A stretch of DNA of 64,000 nucleotides from positions 1 to 64,000 of the forward strand of contig JBBANM010000018.1 of NCBI GenBank assembly GCA_040401995.1, read 5' to 3'. This DNA is from Haliscomenobacter sp040401995. Its GTDB lineage: Bacteria > Bacteroidota > Bacteroidia > Chitinophagales > Saprospiraceae. This document shows positions 41,646 through 50,311 of this stretch, one piece after another. Both the position numbers and the translations under genes were made by a program. The notes below the pieces were generated by a model. It was not told the origin of the DNA. It saw only the letters and a program-made list of their open reading frames with translations, and did no database searches. Numbering within the stretch: position 1 is the first letter of the stretch; each line of letters begins with the position of its first letter.

Positions 41646-43844
41646 ATGAATAAGTCAACCGTACTTATATCTGTTTTCAGTATCGCTGCATTTTCAATAG
41701 CACACGCTCAGCAAAGCGACACAACAAAAGTTGTAAATCTCAACGAAGTCATAATAAAAGAACACCAGTTCTTAGGCGAAATGAAGCGTATGCCTGAAAT
41801 AAAAGACAATGTAATTTACGCTGGCAAAAAAACAGAAGTAATACAAATGGATAAAATAAATGCCGACTTGAGCACGAACAACACCCGTCAGGTTTTTGCA
41901 AAAGTTCCGGGAATGAGTATCTGGGAAAATGATGGCTCAGGAATTCAGGTGGGTGTCGCAACGAGAGGACTAAGCCCGAACCGTTCATGGGAATTTAATG
42001 TTAGGCAGAATGGCTATGATATTAGTTCTGAAGTTTTCGGTTATCCTGAATCTTATTATTGTCCTCCTATGGAAGCGTTGGATAAAATTGAAGTAGTACG
42101 CGGAGCGGCATCTTTACAGTATGGTCCGCAGTTTGGCGGACTGCTCAATTATCAAATCAAAAAAGGAAATCCGAACAAGCCCATCTCTTTTGAAACACAG
42201 CAAACGGTTGGTTCTTATGGTTTGTTCAACTCATACAATGCCATTGGCGGAACATACAAAAAGTTTTCCTATTATGGTTTTATTCATCACCGCACCGCAG
42301 ATGGATGGCGAGACAATAGCCGCTACAATATTTACACTGGATATTTTTCGGCAAAATACCAACTCACAAAAAAAATAAATATCGGAGTAGAATATACCAA
42401 AATGGATTACAAAAGTCAGCAACCGGGCGGACTTACCGATGTACAGTTTACTGAAAATCATCGACAGTCATTCAGAGAAAGAAACTGGTTCAGCACTCCT
42501 TGGAATGTTGCATCGCTTATTGTTAAATATGATATTTCTCCATCGGTAAATCTTCAAATCAAATCATTCCTTACTATTGCCGAGCGAAACAGCGTTGGTT
42601 TTACAAAAGCCATCACAATCAAAGACACCATCAATCCAACCACTCTTCAATTTAATTTGCGGCAAGTGGACAGAGATTATTACAGCAATTACGGAACGGA
42701 AGCGCGTTTATCGTGGAAATATAAATTTTTTGGCAAAGAAAATATTTTTGCAGGAGGCGTGAGAGCATACAAAGCAACCACAAAAAGAAATCAACTCGGT
42801 ACAGGAACGACAGGCAATGATTTTGATTTATCGCTTACCAATCCGCAGTTCGGACGCTTACTGGAATTCGGAACAACAAACTATGCTGTCTTTGCCGAAA
42901 ATATTTTTCAACTCGGAAACCGGCTGAAATTAGTGCCAGGAATTCGTTTTGATTACATTGAAAATAAAACGGAAGGATACATCAATACCACACAGACAGG
43001 AACACTAAATTCTGACAAAAGAGTGCGTCAACTTCTACTTTATGGAATCGGAAGCGAATTTACAGTTACTGATAAAACAAATTTTTACGGAAACTACGCT
43101 CTTGCCTATCGCCCTGTTACTTTTTCAGAACTCACTCCTTCCGCTACCATTGAAATAATTGACCCGAATTTAAAAGATGCGAGCGGCTTCAATGCTGATT
43201 TTGGGTATAGAGGAACGGTGAAAAACTTTTTAAACTTTGATATTGGTTTGTTTTATCTTCATTACGATAACCGTATCGGAACACTTACCCAGAGTGGCGC
43301 ACCTTTCAAAACAAACATTGGGACATCGGTAAATAAAGGTGTTGAATCCTATATTGAAATAGATGTTGTGAAAATTTTCACAAACAAATCAAAAATTGGC
43401 AGTATTAGTATTTTTGCATCCAATGCTTTCATTGATGCTAAATATGTAAAGTGGAACAATCCAGGCATTGCAAGCGATCCGACTAAATCCATCGAAAATA
43501 AGCGAGTGGAAAATGCTCCTCAATATATTCACCGCTTCGGAGCGACCTATTATCTGAAAGGATTTTCTGCAACCTGTCAATTAAGCAGTGTTGGAGGTGT
43601 GTTCACAGATGCGGCAAATACGGAGAAAGCTAATGCAACGGGAACTATTGGAAAACTTTCCGGCTATCAGGTAATGGACGCATCGCTTTCTTATCGTTTT
43701 ATGGAACGCTATATTTTTAAAGCCGGTGTAAATAATATTGCCGATGAAAAATATGCAACTCGTAGATCGGGCGGTTACCCTGGGCCTGGCATTCTGCCTG
43801 GAAATGGCAGAACTATTTTTGTAAGTATCGGGGCATCGTTCTAA
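41646..43844 (+). CDS. TonB-dependent outer-membrane receptor, FecA-like paralogue
   Basis: The 732-residue protein has a signal peptide (MNKSTVLISVFSIAAFSIAHAQ), a plug with 'NTRQVFAKVPGMSIWENDGSGIQVGVATRGLSPNRSWEFNVRQNG' and 'MEALDKIEVVRGAASLQYGPQFGGLLNYQIK', and a barrel ending 'GRTIFVSIGASF'. It has the same length and plug layout as the receptor at 15758, with many identical segments, so they are paralogues. Its DNA is visibly more AT-rich than the other, suggesting separate origin or more recent acquisition. A clear promoter with a dyad lies upstream. It likely imports a ferric-chelate or related ligand. Confidence 0.88.
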   Translation: MNKSTVLISVFSIAAFSIAHAQQSDTTKVVNLNEVIIKEHQFLGEMKRMPEIKDNVIYAGKKTEVIQMDKINADLSTNNTRQVFAKVPGMSIWENDGSGIQVGVATRGLSPNRSWEFNVRQNGYDISSEVFGYPESYYCPPMEALDKIEVVRGAASLQYGPQFGGLLNYQIKKGNPNKPISFETQQTVGSYGLFNSYNAIGGTYKKFSYYGFIHHRTADGWRDNSRYNIYTGYFSAKYQLTKKINIGVEYTKMDYKSQQPGGLTDVQFTENHRQSFRERNWFSTPWNVASLIVKYDISPSVNLQIKSFLTIAERNSVGFTKAITIKDTINPTTLQFNLRQVDRDYYSNYGTEARLSWKYKFFGKENIFAGGVRAYKATTKRNQLGTGTTGNDFDLSLTNPQFGRLLEFGTTNYAVFAENIFQLGNRLKLVPGIRFDYIENKTEGYINTTQTGTLNSDKRVRQLLLYGIGSEFTVTDKTNFYGNYALAYRPVTFSELTPSATIEIIDPNLKDASGFNADFGYRGTVKNFLNFDIGLFYLHYDNRIGTLTQSGAPFKTNIGTSVNKGVESYIEIDVVKIFTNKSKIGSISIFASNAFIDAKYVKWNNPGIASDPTKSIENKRVENAPQYIHRFGATYYLKGFSATCQLSSVGGVFTDAANTEKANATGTIGKLSGYQVMDASLSYRFMERYIFKAGVNNIADEKYATRRSGGYPGPGILPGNGRTIFVSIGASF

Positions 43845-43889
43845 AGCGACACGGTGAGATGGTCTATTTATGCCGGACTGTGAAATAAA

Positions 43890-43937
43890 GAACGGTTAAA
43901 CAATAAAGTATCCATCTTGCCTTGTTTTTTCATCATC
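43890..43937. repeat. MITE-like repeat, half copy C
   Basis: GAACGGTTAAACAATAA matches the left terminus of copy A exactly and the similarity continues through GCCTTG. The right half and terminal inverted repeat are missing. It encodes the last residues and stop codon of the adjacent minus-strand gene. Confidence 0.6.
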
Positions 43938-44246
43938 CCTAGGCTTGTTTGGCAAGAGGAAATAACTAGGGTATTTTTGGAAAACACCCTGATTAACTTT
44001 TTGCAGCAGTCGGATCGTAATCAATGGCTCCCAAGTACCCGCAAAATCTTCATCATCAAGGATGATATCTTCATCATCGTAATAGATGGCGTATTCCGGA
44101 ACAGCAATCCCGTGCTTGGTGAGTTTCATGACGTCCAATGCTTCCACTTTGAGGTGATCAAAGTTGATTTGGTAACCACTGATGGATTCGCCGACTTCAA
44201 TTTTGTGCAAGGCTTCCGCTACCGAGATCTCATTCATTGCTGTCAT
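43896..44246 (-). CDS. Hypothetical acidic protein, tail from repeat remnant
   Basis: The 116-residue protein has 'ISVAEALHKIEVGESISGYQINFDHLKVEALDVMKL', an acidic turn 'YYDDEDIILDDEDFAG', and a C-terminal tail 'RDDEKTRQDGYFIV' that is encoded by MITE-like repeat copy C. No signal peptide or membrane segment is visible and no family is recognised. It starts one base after the stop of the upstream 85-residue gene, so the two form an operon. A second ATG three codons in (MNEISVAEAL) is also possible as a start. Confidence 0.55.
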   Translation of the reverse strand: MTAMNEISVAEALHKIEVGESISGYQINFDHLKVEALDVMKLTKHGIAVPEYAIYYDDEDIILDDEDFAGTWEPLITIRLLQKVNQGVFQKYPSYFLLPNKPRDDEKTRQDGYFIV

Positions 44247-44247
44247 A

Positions 44248-44505
44248 TTAAGCTGCTTTTACGTCGATTTGACCAAGCAAATCAGCCGCCATTTCCGGCA
44301 ATTTCAAAAAGAAGCGGGTAAGCTCGGCCTTCAACAATTGCAATTCTGCCGGGGCGAGTTCATGGGCATCCCTCCAAAATCGGTCATTTAGCATTTTCCT
44401 TTCCTCGGAGGTTTCAGCCATAAGGTACAAAGTGAAGAAAGTGCGAAAGGTTTTATTATTGGTCAATCGGCTTACTACATTATGAACATTAGCATATTTT
44501 TTCAT
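44248..44505 (-). CDS. Hypothetical small helical protein
   Basis: The 85-residue protein is predicted to be all-helical and moderately basic ('KKYANVHNVVSRLTNNKTFRTFFTLYLMAETSEERKMLNDRFWRD', then 'LKAELTRFFLKLPEMAADLLGQI'). There is no Cys, membrane segment or signal. It is the first gene of a two-gene unit with the 43896 gene. The size and pairing would suit a small regulatory or antitoxin-like partner, but nothing in the sequence establishes it. Confidence 0.5.
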   Translation of the reverse strand: MKKYANVHNVVSRLTNNKTFRTFFTLYLMAETSEERKMLNDRFWRDAHELAPAELQLLKAELTRFFLKLPEMAADLLGQIDVKAA

Positions 44506-44648
44506 TCGCTTGGATTTTTGACATCAAGTAAATCATCCAATAGTAAAGATAAGAAACACACGCATATCAAGCAACACCTTATAAACATCCCCCAATTTGC
44601 TTTTCCCTACAAAACCATTTACCTTAGACTACCAAAATTCAATTAGCC

Positions 44649-45224
44649 ATGACCACTTTGATGCGCATAAAATTGAGCGAGCTCAACCCTGAAATCATCC
44701 AGGAGTGGAAACAAAAGTATGGCGATGCACAGCTCGAAATAATGGTAGATAGTCCAAACGCCAGTTCGTTTACTGAAGATGATTTTTGGGACATCATCGC
44801 CCTTTTTGATTGGAGCAAAGAAGATAATGATGATGCGTCTGTAATCGAGCCGGCAGTTGTTGCCCTGGCCAATGCAGCGATAGATGATATTCGGCAATTT
44901 GAAGAAATGTTGGCTCAAAAGTTATACCTATTGGATACCCCGGCACATGCAGAAGCTTCACTACGCGATGACGACAGTGATTATCTTTCGGTGGATGGCT
45001 TTTTGTATGATCGGTGTTGCGTGGTGGCCGCTGGTCGGGATTTTTATCATCAGGTGTTGCAAGATCCCAATGAATTTCCAGCGGGTCATTCTTTTGAAAA
45101 ACTACTTTCTCTCGCTTCTTTAGCTTTTGAGCGCAAAACGGGTATGGAGCATTTTCCCTATTTTACGCGGGTGAGTTATGAGACGTATAGCAATCGCAAA
45201 GCTTGGGCTAAAACAAATGAGTAG
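44649..45224 (+). CDS. DUF4240-family protein
   Basis: The 191-residue protein has 'FTEDDFWDIIALFDWSKEDNDDASVIEPAVVALA', 'IDDIRQFEEMLAQKLYLLDTPAHA', 'DYLSVDGFLYDRCCVVAAGRDFYHQVLQDPNEFP', and 'FEKLLSLASLAFERKTG'. The FW.LI...W and F.YxRC.VVA.G..FY..V..DP patterns are diagnostic of DUF4240, a cytoplasmic family of unknown function common in bacterial accessory loci. The N-terminal 40 residues lie outside the domain. It is divergent from the 85-residue gene. Confidence 0.8.
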   Translation: MTTLMRIKLSELNPEIIQEWKQKYGDAQLEIMVDSPNASSFTEDDFWDIIALFDWSKEDNDDASVIEPAVVALANAAIDDIRQFEEMLAQKLYLLDTPAHAEASLRDDDSDYLSVDGFLYDRCCVVAAGRDFYHQVLQDPNEFPAGHSFEKLLSLASLAFERKTGMEHFPYFTRVSYETYSNRKAWAKTNE

Positions 45225-45261
45225 CAGAGCTAATACAGGGGAATTTCTGGAAAAAAAGCGG

Positions 45262-45471
45262 CTACCCCTTCTCCTCCCTAATCAACAACTTACACACATC
45301 CACTCCCAGAATATCGGCAATCTGATACAACACCTCTAGCGGTGGTTGCATGTCATTAGTACACCAGCGTGACACCGTTGATCGGTCACGCCCAATCTGC
45401 TCGGCTAGCCAAAGTGAAGTCTTATCCTGTTCTACCAGCACTGCCTTGATGCGGTTGTATTTTTTCTTCAT
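45262..45471 (-). CDS. Xre-type helix-turn-helix regulator
   Basis: The 69-residue protein is a single Cro/CI-like HTH domain: 'MKKKYNRIKAVLVEQDKTSLWLAEQIGRDRSTVSRWCTNDMQPPLEVLYQIADILGVDVCKLLI'. It probably binds the inverted repeats in the 130-base gap to the divergent 45602 gene and represses itself and that gene (inference). Its length is minimal for such a repressor. Confidence 0.85.
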   Translation of the reverse strand: MKKKYNRIKAVLVEQDKTSLWLAEQIGRDRSTVSRWCTNDMQPPLEVLYQIADILGVDVCKLLIREEKG

Positions 45472-45526
45472 GTTTTCTTACTGCTGTCAGTGGTGAAGAT
45501 AAGGATAAGCAAGATGGAGGGGATGA

Positions 45527-45561
45527 AAAAATAATTTCAAAAAATGAAAACAAAGTTTCAT
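45527..45561. promoter_or_regulatory. Operator-like inverted repeats for the Xre regulator
   Basis: ATGAAA-N6-TTTCAT at 45544-45561 is a perfect dyad, and an overlapping TTTCA-A5-TGAAA lies just left of it. Both sit between the Xre gene and the divergent 45602 gene. Confidence 0.5.
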
Positions 45562-45601
45562 TTTACGCACAAACACTCTATCTTGCCTAAAAATTATACC
45601 A

Positions 45602-45958
45602 ATGATCGAGAAAAAGAAACATCGCGGGCGTGTTCAGGCGCAAGGCGACGGCTTGGAAGCAAGTGAAAATTGGGCTCAAGATGAACCTCTTTCCGCTGAA
45701 GATGGTCTGGAGTTATTAGAAAAATTAAGGCGAAAAATTTCAAATCAAGAAGCAACAATTCGGGAAAAAGAATTTGACAAAGCGGAGGATTTGATTCGGA
45801 GAATCAAGGAAAAGGGAGGCATAGATGCAAAATTTACCCGCACTTTCCGCACCAAAGGAACCAAAGACATCCGCGTTGACATTGAGGTATTGAGCGGCAA
45901 AGCATTCATCGCTTTGATTTTGCTCGCTTTTCTCTTATTTTGGCTATTCAATCATTGA
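45602..45958 (+). CDS. Hypothetical C-tail-anchored protein
   Basis: The 118-residue protein starts MIEKKKHRGRVQAQGDGLEA, then 'SENWAQDEPLSAEDGLELLEKLRRKIS', a charged helical middle, and a C-terminal hydrophobic segment ('VLSGKAFIALILLAFLLFWLFNH') that would anchor it in the membrane. I have seen proteins with this 'HRGRIQAQG..LEESE.W' opening in other Bacteroidota accessory regions, but I cannot attach a function. It is divergent from the Xre gene and three bases upstream of the 45962 gene. Confidence 0.6.
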   Translation: MIEKKKHRGRVQAQGDGLEASENWAQDEPLSAEDGLELLEKLRRKISNQEATIREKEFDKAEDLIRRIKEKGGIDAKFTRTFRTKGTKDIRVDIEVLSGKAFIALILLAFLLFWLFNH

Positions 45959-45961
45959 AAC

Positions 45962-46336
45962 ATGGCAACGATATTATTTCCCGATTTTTTGGAAGACACA
46001 GCCCGTTATCAAGCTGCCGCCGATTTCTGGCAAGCTCAACTTGCGCCAACTTTAGCCGACTTAGGTCTCCATGCCCAAGCCTATTTGAACAACAATACCG
46101 GGGATGGCAGCCAGTTACTCGATGGCAACCCCATTTACCACGCATACTTTTCTACCCGCAATCGCGCTCTACGTATCATCCAGGAAGAACCCTTGCTCCC
46201 GGCTGATTATGGCAGTTGGGTCGGAAATACAGAAATTGAATCCCAAGAAGTCCCTGAACTGGTGATCAGTTTGGTGCTGACGGACGAAAATGTAGAGCGC
46301 GCGCTGGATGAAATCAAAGGCTGGTTGACATCCTAA
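45962..46336 (+). CDS. Hypothetical protein
   Basis: The 124-residue soluble protein has 'DFLEDTARYQAAADFWQAQLAPTLADLGLHAQAYLNNNTGDG', 'NPIYHAYFSTRNRALRIIQEEP', and an acidic C-terminus 'VPELVISLVLTDENVERALDEIKGWL'. No catalytic motif can be named. It starts three bases after the tail-anchored gene, so the two form a pair controlled from the Xre operator region. Confidence 0.55.
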   Translation: MATILFPDFLEDTARYQAAADFWQAQLAPTLADLGLHAQAYLNNNTGDGSQLLDGNPIYHAYFSTRNRALRIIQEEPLLPADYGSWVGNTEIESQEVPELVISLVLTDENVERALDEIKGWLTS

Positions 46337-46406
46337 GAATAGAAATCTGTCGATTCAAGCTAGCCTTCACCATCCTTACCTTTCACTTATAAAATCAACT
46401 CAACCA

Positions 46407-47360
46407 ATGAAATACCTCCTATTCCTTGCCTTTTTGCTCTTTACCCTCGGCGCCCAAGCCCAAAACGCTACTCGCCAAAAAGTCATTTTTGATTGCGATC
46501 TCGGCGACGACATCGACGATGCTTTTGCCCTGGCTCTCCTGCTTGCCAACCAAGACAAACTCGAGATCCTCGGCATCACCACCTGTTATGGCCGCACCGA
46601 CGATCGAGCCCGGGTGGCCCTAAAAATGCTATACGAAACCGGGCAAGATAAAATCCCCGTGCACCTGGGGCGCAACACCTCCGCCAGCAGCGAACGCGCG
46701 AACTGGTACGCGGAGCAGTATTACTGGGCCAAGGGTTTTGAAAAACTCCAACCCAGCAAACAACCCGCCGCTGATTTCATCCTCGAGAATCTGAAGAAAT
46801 ACCCCAATGAGGTGGTGATTATTTCCGTAGGGCCGGTTACCAACATGGCCGATGTGCTGCAAAAAGACCCCAATGCCCTGAAATTGGCCAAAAAGATCTA
46901 CGCCATGTTTGGTTCATTTTATGTGAGTTATTCGGGGTATCCTACTCCCGAGGTGGAATGGAACGTGCGGTGCGACATCGATGCGGCCAAAAAGTTTGTC
47001 AACTCGGGCGCCAATATCGCTTACGCGGGTTTGGACATTACCGCATTTGTCAAGCTCGATAAAGCCAAACGGGAAACTTTACTCATGCGACAATCGCCAT
47101 TGACCAATGCCATCTCTGCTTTGTATGTGCTTTGGGGCAACGAAACCCCTACCCTTTTTGACCCAGTCGCCATCGGGATGTTGTTGTATCCTGAGTTGTT
47201 TAAATCGAAGAAGGTCAACGTCAGTGTGGATGATCAAGGGATGACCAAAGTAGACGAGACCAAAACGCCCAACGCCGAAGTTGGCGTGTACATCAATACG
47301 AATGAGTTTGTCAACAAAGTGATGAAAGCGTATTTGTACCAGAATATGGGACGGAATTGA
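46407..47360 (+). CDS. Exported nucleoside hydrolase (IUNH family)
   Basis: A signal peptide (MKYLLFLAFLLFTLGAQA) precedes the nucleoside hydrolase fold with 'KVIFDCDLGDDIDDAFALALLLANQDKLEILGITTCYGRTDDRARV', where the Asp cluster binds the catalytic calcium. It also has 'EVVIISVGPVTNMADVL', 'FYVSYSGYP', 'EVEWNVRCDIDAAK' and 'NETPTLFDPVAIGMLL'. Length, 317 residues, is normal. It hydrolyses the N-glycosidic bond of nucleosides; periplasmic or secreted location is supported by the signal. A strong terminator follows. Confidence 0.88.
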   Translation: MKYLLFLAFLLFTLGAQAQNATRQKVIFDCDLGDDIDDAFALALLLANQDKLEILGITTCYGRTDDRARVALKMLYETGQDKIPVHLGRNTSASSERANWYAEQYYWAKGFEKLQPSKQPAADFILENLKKYPNEVVIISVGPVTNMADVLQKDPNALKLAKKIYAMFGSFYVSYSGYPTPEVEWNVRCDIDAAKKFVNSGANIAYAGLDITAFVKLDKAKRETLLMRQSPLTNAISALYVLWGNETPTLFDPVAIGMLLYPELFKSKKVNVSVDDQGMTKVDETKTPNAEVGVYINTNEFVNKVMKAYLYQNMGRN

Positions 47361-47392
47361 GGGGAGGAAAGACCAAGTGATGGATAGAACAT

Positions 47393-47439
47393 AAAATCAT
47401 GTTCAGATTTCGGATTCTCCAAAATCTGAACATGATTTT
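47393..47439. terminator. Perfect hairpin after nucleoside hydrolase
   Basis: Arms 47393-47410 and 47422-47439 are perfectly complementary over 18 bp with an 11-base loop and A/T-rich flanks on both sides, so it can serve both directions. Confidence 0.75.
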
Positions 47440-47490
47440 AATCCAGAATTCACATTAATACTGGGAAAATTTTTCGAAAAAGTAGTTCTA

Positions 47491-47599
47491 AACCATACTA
47501 CTGGACATTTTTAGTTCCGTATAAGCGTAAACCTTCCAGGTCTTCGAGACCTGGAAGGTTTGGCAATCGATCATTTTGAAAATGTCCAGTAGTATGGTT
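47491..47599. repeat. Nested inverted repeat (MITE/REP-like)
   Basis: Outer arms 47491-47511 and 47579-47599 (AACCATACTACTGGACATTTT and its complement) are perfect over 21 bp. Inside, arms 47529-47543 and 47547-47561 (AAACCTTCCAGGTCT and complement) form a 15-bp perfect palindrome with a TCG loop. It lies in the gap between the nucleoside hydrolase and the DUF2283 gene, which otherwise contains nothing. Confidence 0.75.
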
Positions 47600-47656
47600 C
47601 TAAACTGATTCAGAGCATGTTTTCCGCCTCAGCCTTCAAGTGCAAAAAGCCCGCCA

Positions 47657-47890
47657 CTATCCTACTTTATTATACTCCTGTTGCCAAACAGCAGCCTCCA
47701 TAGCTTTGAAGGCGGGAAATAATTCGCTCCGATGTTTTTCTATAAAATAAAGGATTTCAACACCTACTATTTGATTATTTTCATCATAATCGGCAACTAC
47801 ATGTTGTTCTAACTCCTCGCTTTCTACAATGGATTGGTCGCTTAGTTTGATGTAAAGCGCATCAGCTTCTTTATCGTAAGTGATTTTCAT
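47657..47890 (-). CDS. DUF2283-family protein
   Basis: From the ATG at 47890 the product is MKITYDKEADALYIKLSDQS..., the typical opening of DUF2283. It continues with 'VVADYDENNQIVGVEILYF'. The upstream frame begins with a TTG two codons earlier, but the ATG overlaps the stop codon of the upstream DUF4258-like frame (ATGA), so I prefer it. DUF2283 genes usually follow DUF4258-type genes, and the pair is suspected to be a small toxin-antitoxin-like system (inference). About 77 residues, normal length. Confidence 0.8.
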   Translation of the reverse strand: MKITYDKEADALYIKLSDQSIVESEELEQHVVADYDENNQIVGVEILYFIEKHRSELFPAFKAMEAAVWQQEYNKVG

Positions 47891-48141
47891 TGACAATTGT
47901 TTTTGGTTCTTTTTCTATCAAAATGAGCGGTGATGACGATGATAGTCAAAGGGTTAAATACAACTTTGAGGCAACGGCTGGCTGCTTCCAATATTTTTTT
48001 AAAAAAATGCGTCTCGCCAGCTGCTATTTCCTCAGTAACATCCGGGTTCTCAATTGTATCTTCCACCCATTCTCATTTCAAGTTACGCTCTTTCAATCGA
48101 GTTTCCAAGTGTTGAGAAAAAGAGTAAGGCTTGCCCTCCAT
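47887..48141 (-). pseudogene. DUF4258-like gene with internal stop
   Basis: Translating 48141 to 47887 gives 'MEGKPYSFSQHLETRLKERN', then TGA at codon 23 (48073-48075), then 'EWVEDTIENPDVTEEIAAGE' and 'VVFNPLTIIVITAHFDRKR', the DUF4258 pattern (RLKERxIxxEWVExTLxxPD). The rest of the frame is intact up to the overlap with the DUF2283 start. A GTG shortly after the stop could restart translation, but the N-terminal helix would be lost. Confidence 0.7.
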
Positions 48142-48262
48142 GTTGTCGCTGCTTTTTAGAAGTGAAGCTACAAAATATGAAGATTAGAAACTCCTAAGGG
48201 GTATTTTTTCAAAAAAATTAGCAATCCATTTCATAGGCATTTTTCCTTTTCACCCAACCTCA

Positions 48263-50080
48263 TCACTTATACCCCTGCGCTTGTAAATCAAACAACTCTG
48301 CATATTTACCGCCTTGCGCCAGCAACTCTTCATGGCTGCCAATTTCAATCATCTCCCCATTTTCCAAAACGAGGATCCGATCGGCCATGCGTACGGTTGA
48401 AAAACGGTGCGAAATCAACACAGCACTTTTCCCGGCAATCAACTCTGCAAAACGCTGAAATACCTCATGTTCAGCGCGGGCATCCAGGGCGGAAGTAGGT
48501 TCGTCGAGGATCAACAACTGGGCGTCGCGCATGTAGGCGCGCGCAAGGGCGATTTTTTGCCATTGTCCACCCGATAGTTCCACGCCTTTGTCAAAACGCC
48601 GTCCTAGCATCTGCTCATAGCCTAGCGGCAATCCTTCAATGACGGTATCCGCCAAGCTTTTTTCGGCTGAACTTTCAATGCGCGGCATGGCCGTTACCTC
48701 TTCAATGTTGCCTACGGCTATATTTTCCGAGGCTTTCAGTTGAAAACGGATGTAATCCTGGAAAATGATGCCAATGTTGAGTCGCAAACTATCCAAGTTG
48801 TAATCTTTAATGTCCACGCCATCAATCAAAATGCGGCCTTCTGATGGTTCATATAGACGCGCTAGCAATTTGACCAACGTCGTTTTCCCAGCGCCGTTTT
48901 CGCCTACCAAAGCTAGTTTTTCGCCGGCATTGAGGGTAAAACTTAAATGCCGTACGGCCCACTTTTCCCCGCCAGGATATTGAAAACCCACGTTTTCAAA
49001 CTGAAACCCGGTTGTTAATTTTGTAGGAAATGGCTTGCTATCGGGAGGTGAAACGATGTTGGGCTTAATGTCGTAAAAATCAAACAGATCCTTCAGGTAC
49101 AGCGCGCTTTCCGATATTTTGGAAAAACGACTCATCACGCCTTCCAATAGCCCATGCATGCGACTAAACGAACCCGTCAAAAACGTCAAGGACCCAATGG
49201 TGATGGTTCCCGCTATGGTCTGTAAGGCAATGATGACGTAAGCGCCATAATAGGCCAACACGCCTAGGGTGGATAACACAGCCCCCCAGCCGGCCCGTTC
49301 CAGCGATATTTTTCGATTGGCCAGGTAATATCGATGGGAAAGCTCTGAAAATCTTTGTATTAAAAAATCTGAGAGGTTGAAAATCTTGACTTCCTTGGCG
49401 GTTTCGTCGCTCGCGCCAATGTAACGGAGGTAATCCAGTTCGCGGCGTTCGGGCGTCCAACTTTGGGTCAGCGAGTAACTGCGCTGGTTGAAATAGTTTT
49501 CCCCCAAAAACGAAGGAATGACCGCAATGATGATGATCAGAATCAGCCAAGGGTTGAAGACAGCCAGACCTGCCCCTAAGAAAAGAATGGTGATGATGTC
49601 TTGCACTTGTGTCAATACTTGCGACATCAAAACGGTACGGCCATTGGTTTGTCGCCGGGCGCGCTCCAATTTGTCGTAAAAATCAGGGCGTTCAAATTGA
49701 TACAAATCCAAGGAAGAGGCGTGGCGCATGATGTCAACCGAAGTGCGATTGGAAAACAAATCTCCCAACAAGCTATCAGCAAGGGTAATCCCGCGGTTCA
49801 ACAAATCAGACAGCACCGTGAAACCCAGCTCCGCGGCCAGAAGTAGCCACAATGTGGTTAAGTTTTTTTCGGGAACTGCAATCAGGCGAATGACTTCATC
49901 CACGATTAATTTACCAATGTAAAGGGTAATCGATGGCACCCCGGCTTTCAGCAGTCTTAACCCCACATTGGCGATGGTCAAGGTTTGGCTGGTTTCCCAG
50001 ATGAGGCGAAAAAAACTCGGGAGGTTTTTAAGGGCCGAAACCTGATCTTTTATTTTGACTTTATCTTTTTGGGTACTCAT
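48263..50080 (-). CDS. ABC exporter, permease fused to ATPase
   Basis: The ATG at 50080 (MSTQKDKVKIKDQVSAL) is preferred; the frame is open upstream to 50158. The N-terminal half carries about six membrane segments, including 'VGLRLLKAGVPSITLYIGKLI' and 'ILFLGAGLAVFNPWLILIII'. The C-terminal ATPase has Walker A 'LVGENGAGKTTLV', signature 'LSGGQWQKIALARAYM', Walker B 'LLILDEPTSALDA' and the H-loop 'VLISHRFSTVR'. It is a half-size type IV exporter, expected to work as a dimer. Substrate is unknown. It is divergent from the helicase gene. Confidence 0.88.
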   Translation of the reverse strand: MSTQKDKVKIKDQVSALKNLPSFFRLIWETSQTLTIANVGLRLLKAGVPSITLYIGKLIVDEVIRLIAVPEKNLTTLWLLLAAELGFTVLSDLLNRGITLADSLLGDLFSNRTSVDIMRHASSLDLYQFERPDFYDKLERARRQTNGRTVLMSQVLTQVQDIITILFLGAGLAVFNPWLILIIIIAVIPSFLGENYFNQRSYSLTQSWTPERRELDYLRYIGASDETAKEVKIFNLSDFLIQRFSELSHRYYLANRKISLERAGWGAVLSTLGVLAYYGAYVIIALQTIAGTITIGSLTFLTGSFSRMHGLLEGVMSRFSKISESALYLKDLFDFYDIKPNIVSPPDSKPFPTKLTTGFQFENVGFQYPGGEKWAVRHLSFTLNAGEKLALVGENGAGKTTLVKLLARLYEPSEGRILIDGVDIKDYNLDSLRLNIGIIFQDYIRFQLKASENIAVGNIEEVTAMPRIESSAEKSLADTVIEGLPLGYEQMLGRRFDKGVELSGGQWQKIALARAYMRDAQLLILDEPTSALDARAEHEVFQRFAELIAGKSAVLISHRFSTVRMADRILVLENGEMIEIGSHEELLAQGGKYAELFDLQAQGYK

Positions 50081-50311
50081 AGCTGATTTAACGATTTTAA
50101 AGCCCACAAAGTTAAACTGGTTTAGCATTTCTGTGTTGAACACCATGAAAAGCCTCAAAACGTACCTATTTCAACACTCATTACTCGCTTTTTCTCCAAA
50201 AAATAGAAAAACCGATAGACCGCACCTAAAATGTAGTATTTTCATCCTCCAAAATGGCCACTTGAAAAACTACCTCTTTTTTCTTTGGCGGAAATATTTA
50301 AGAAGCTAAAA

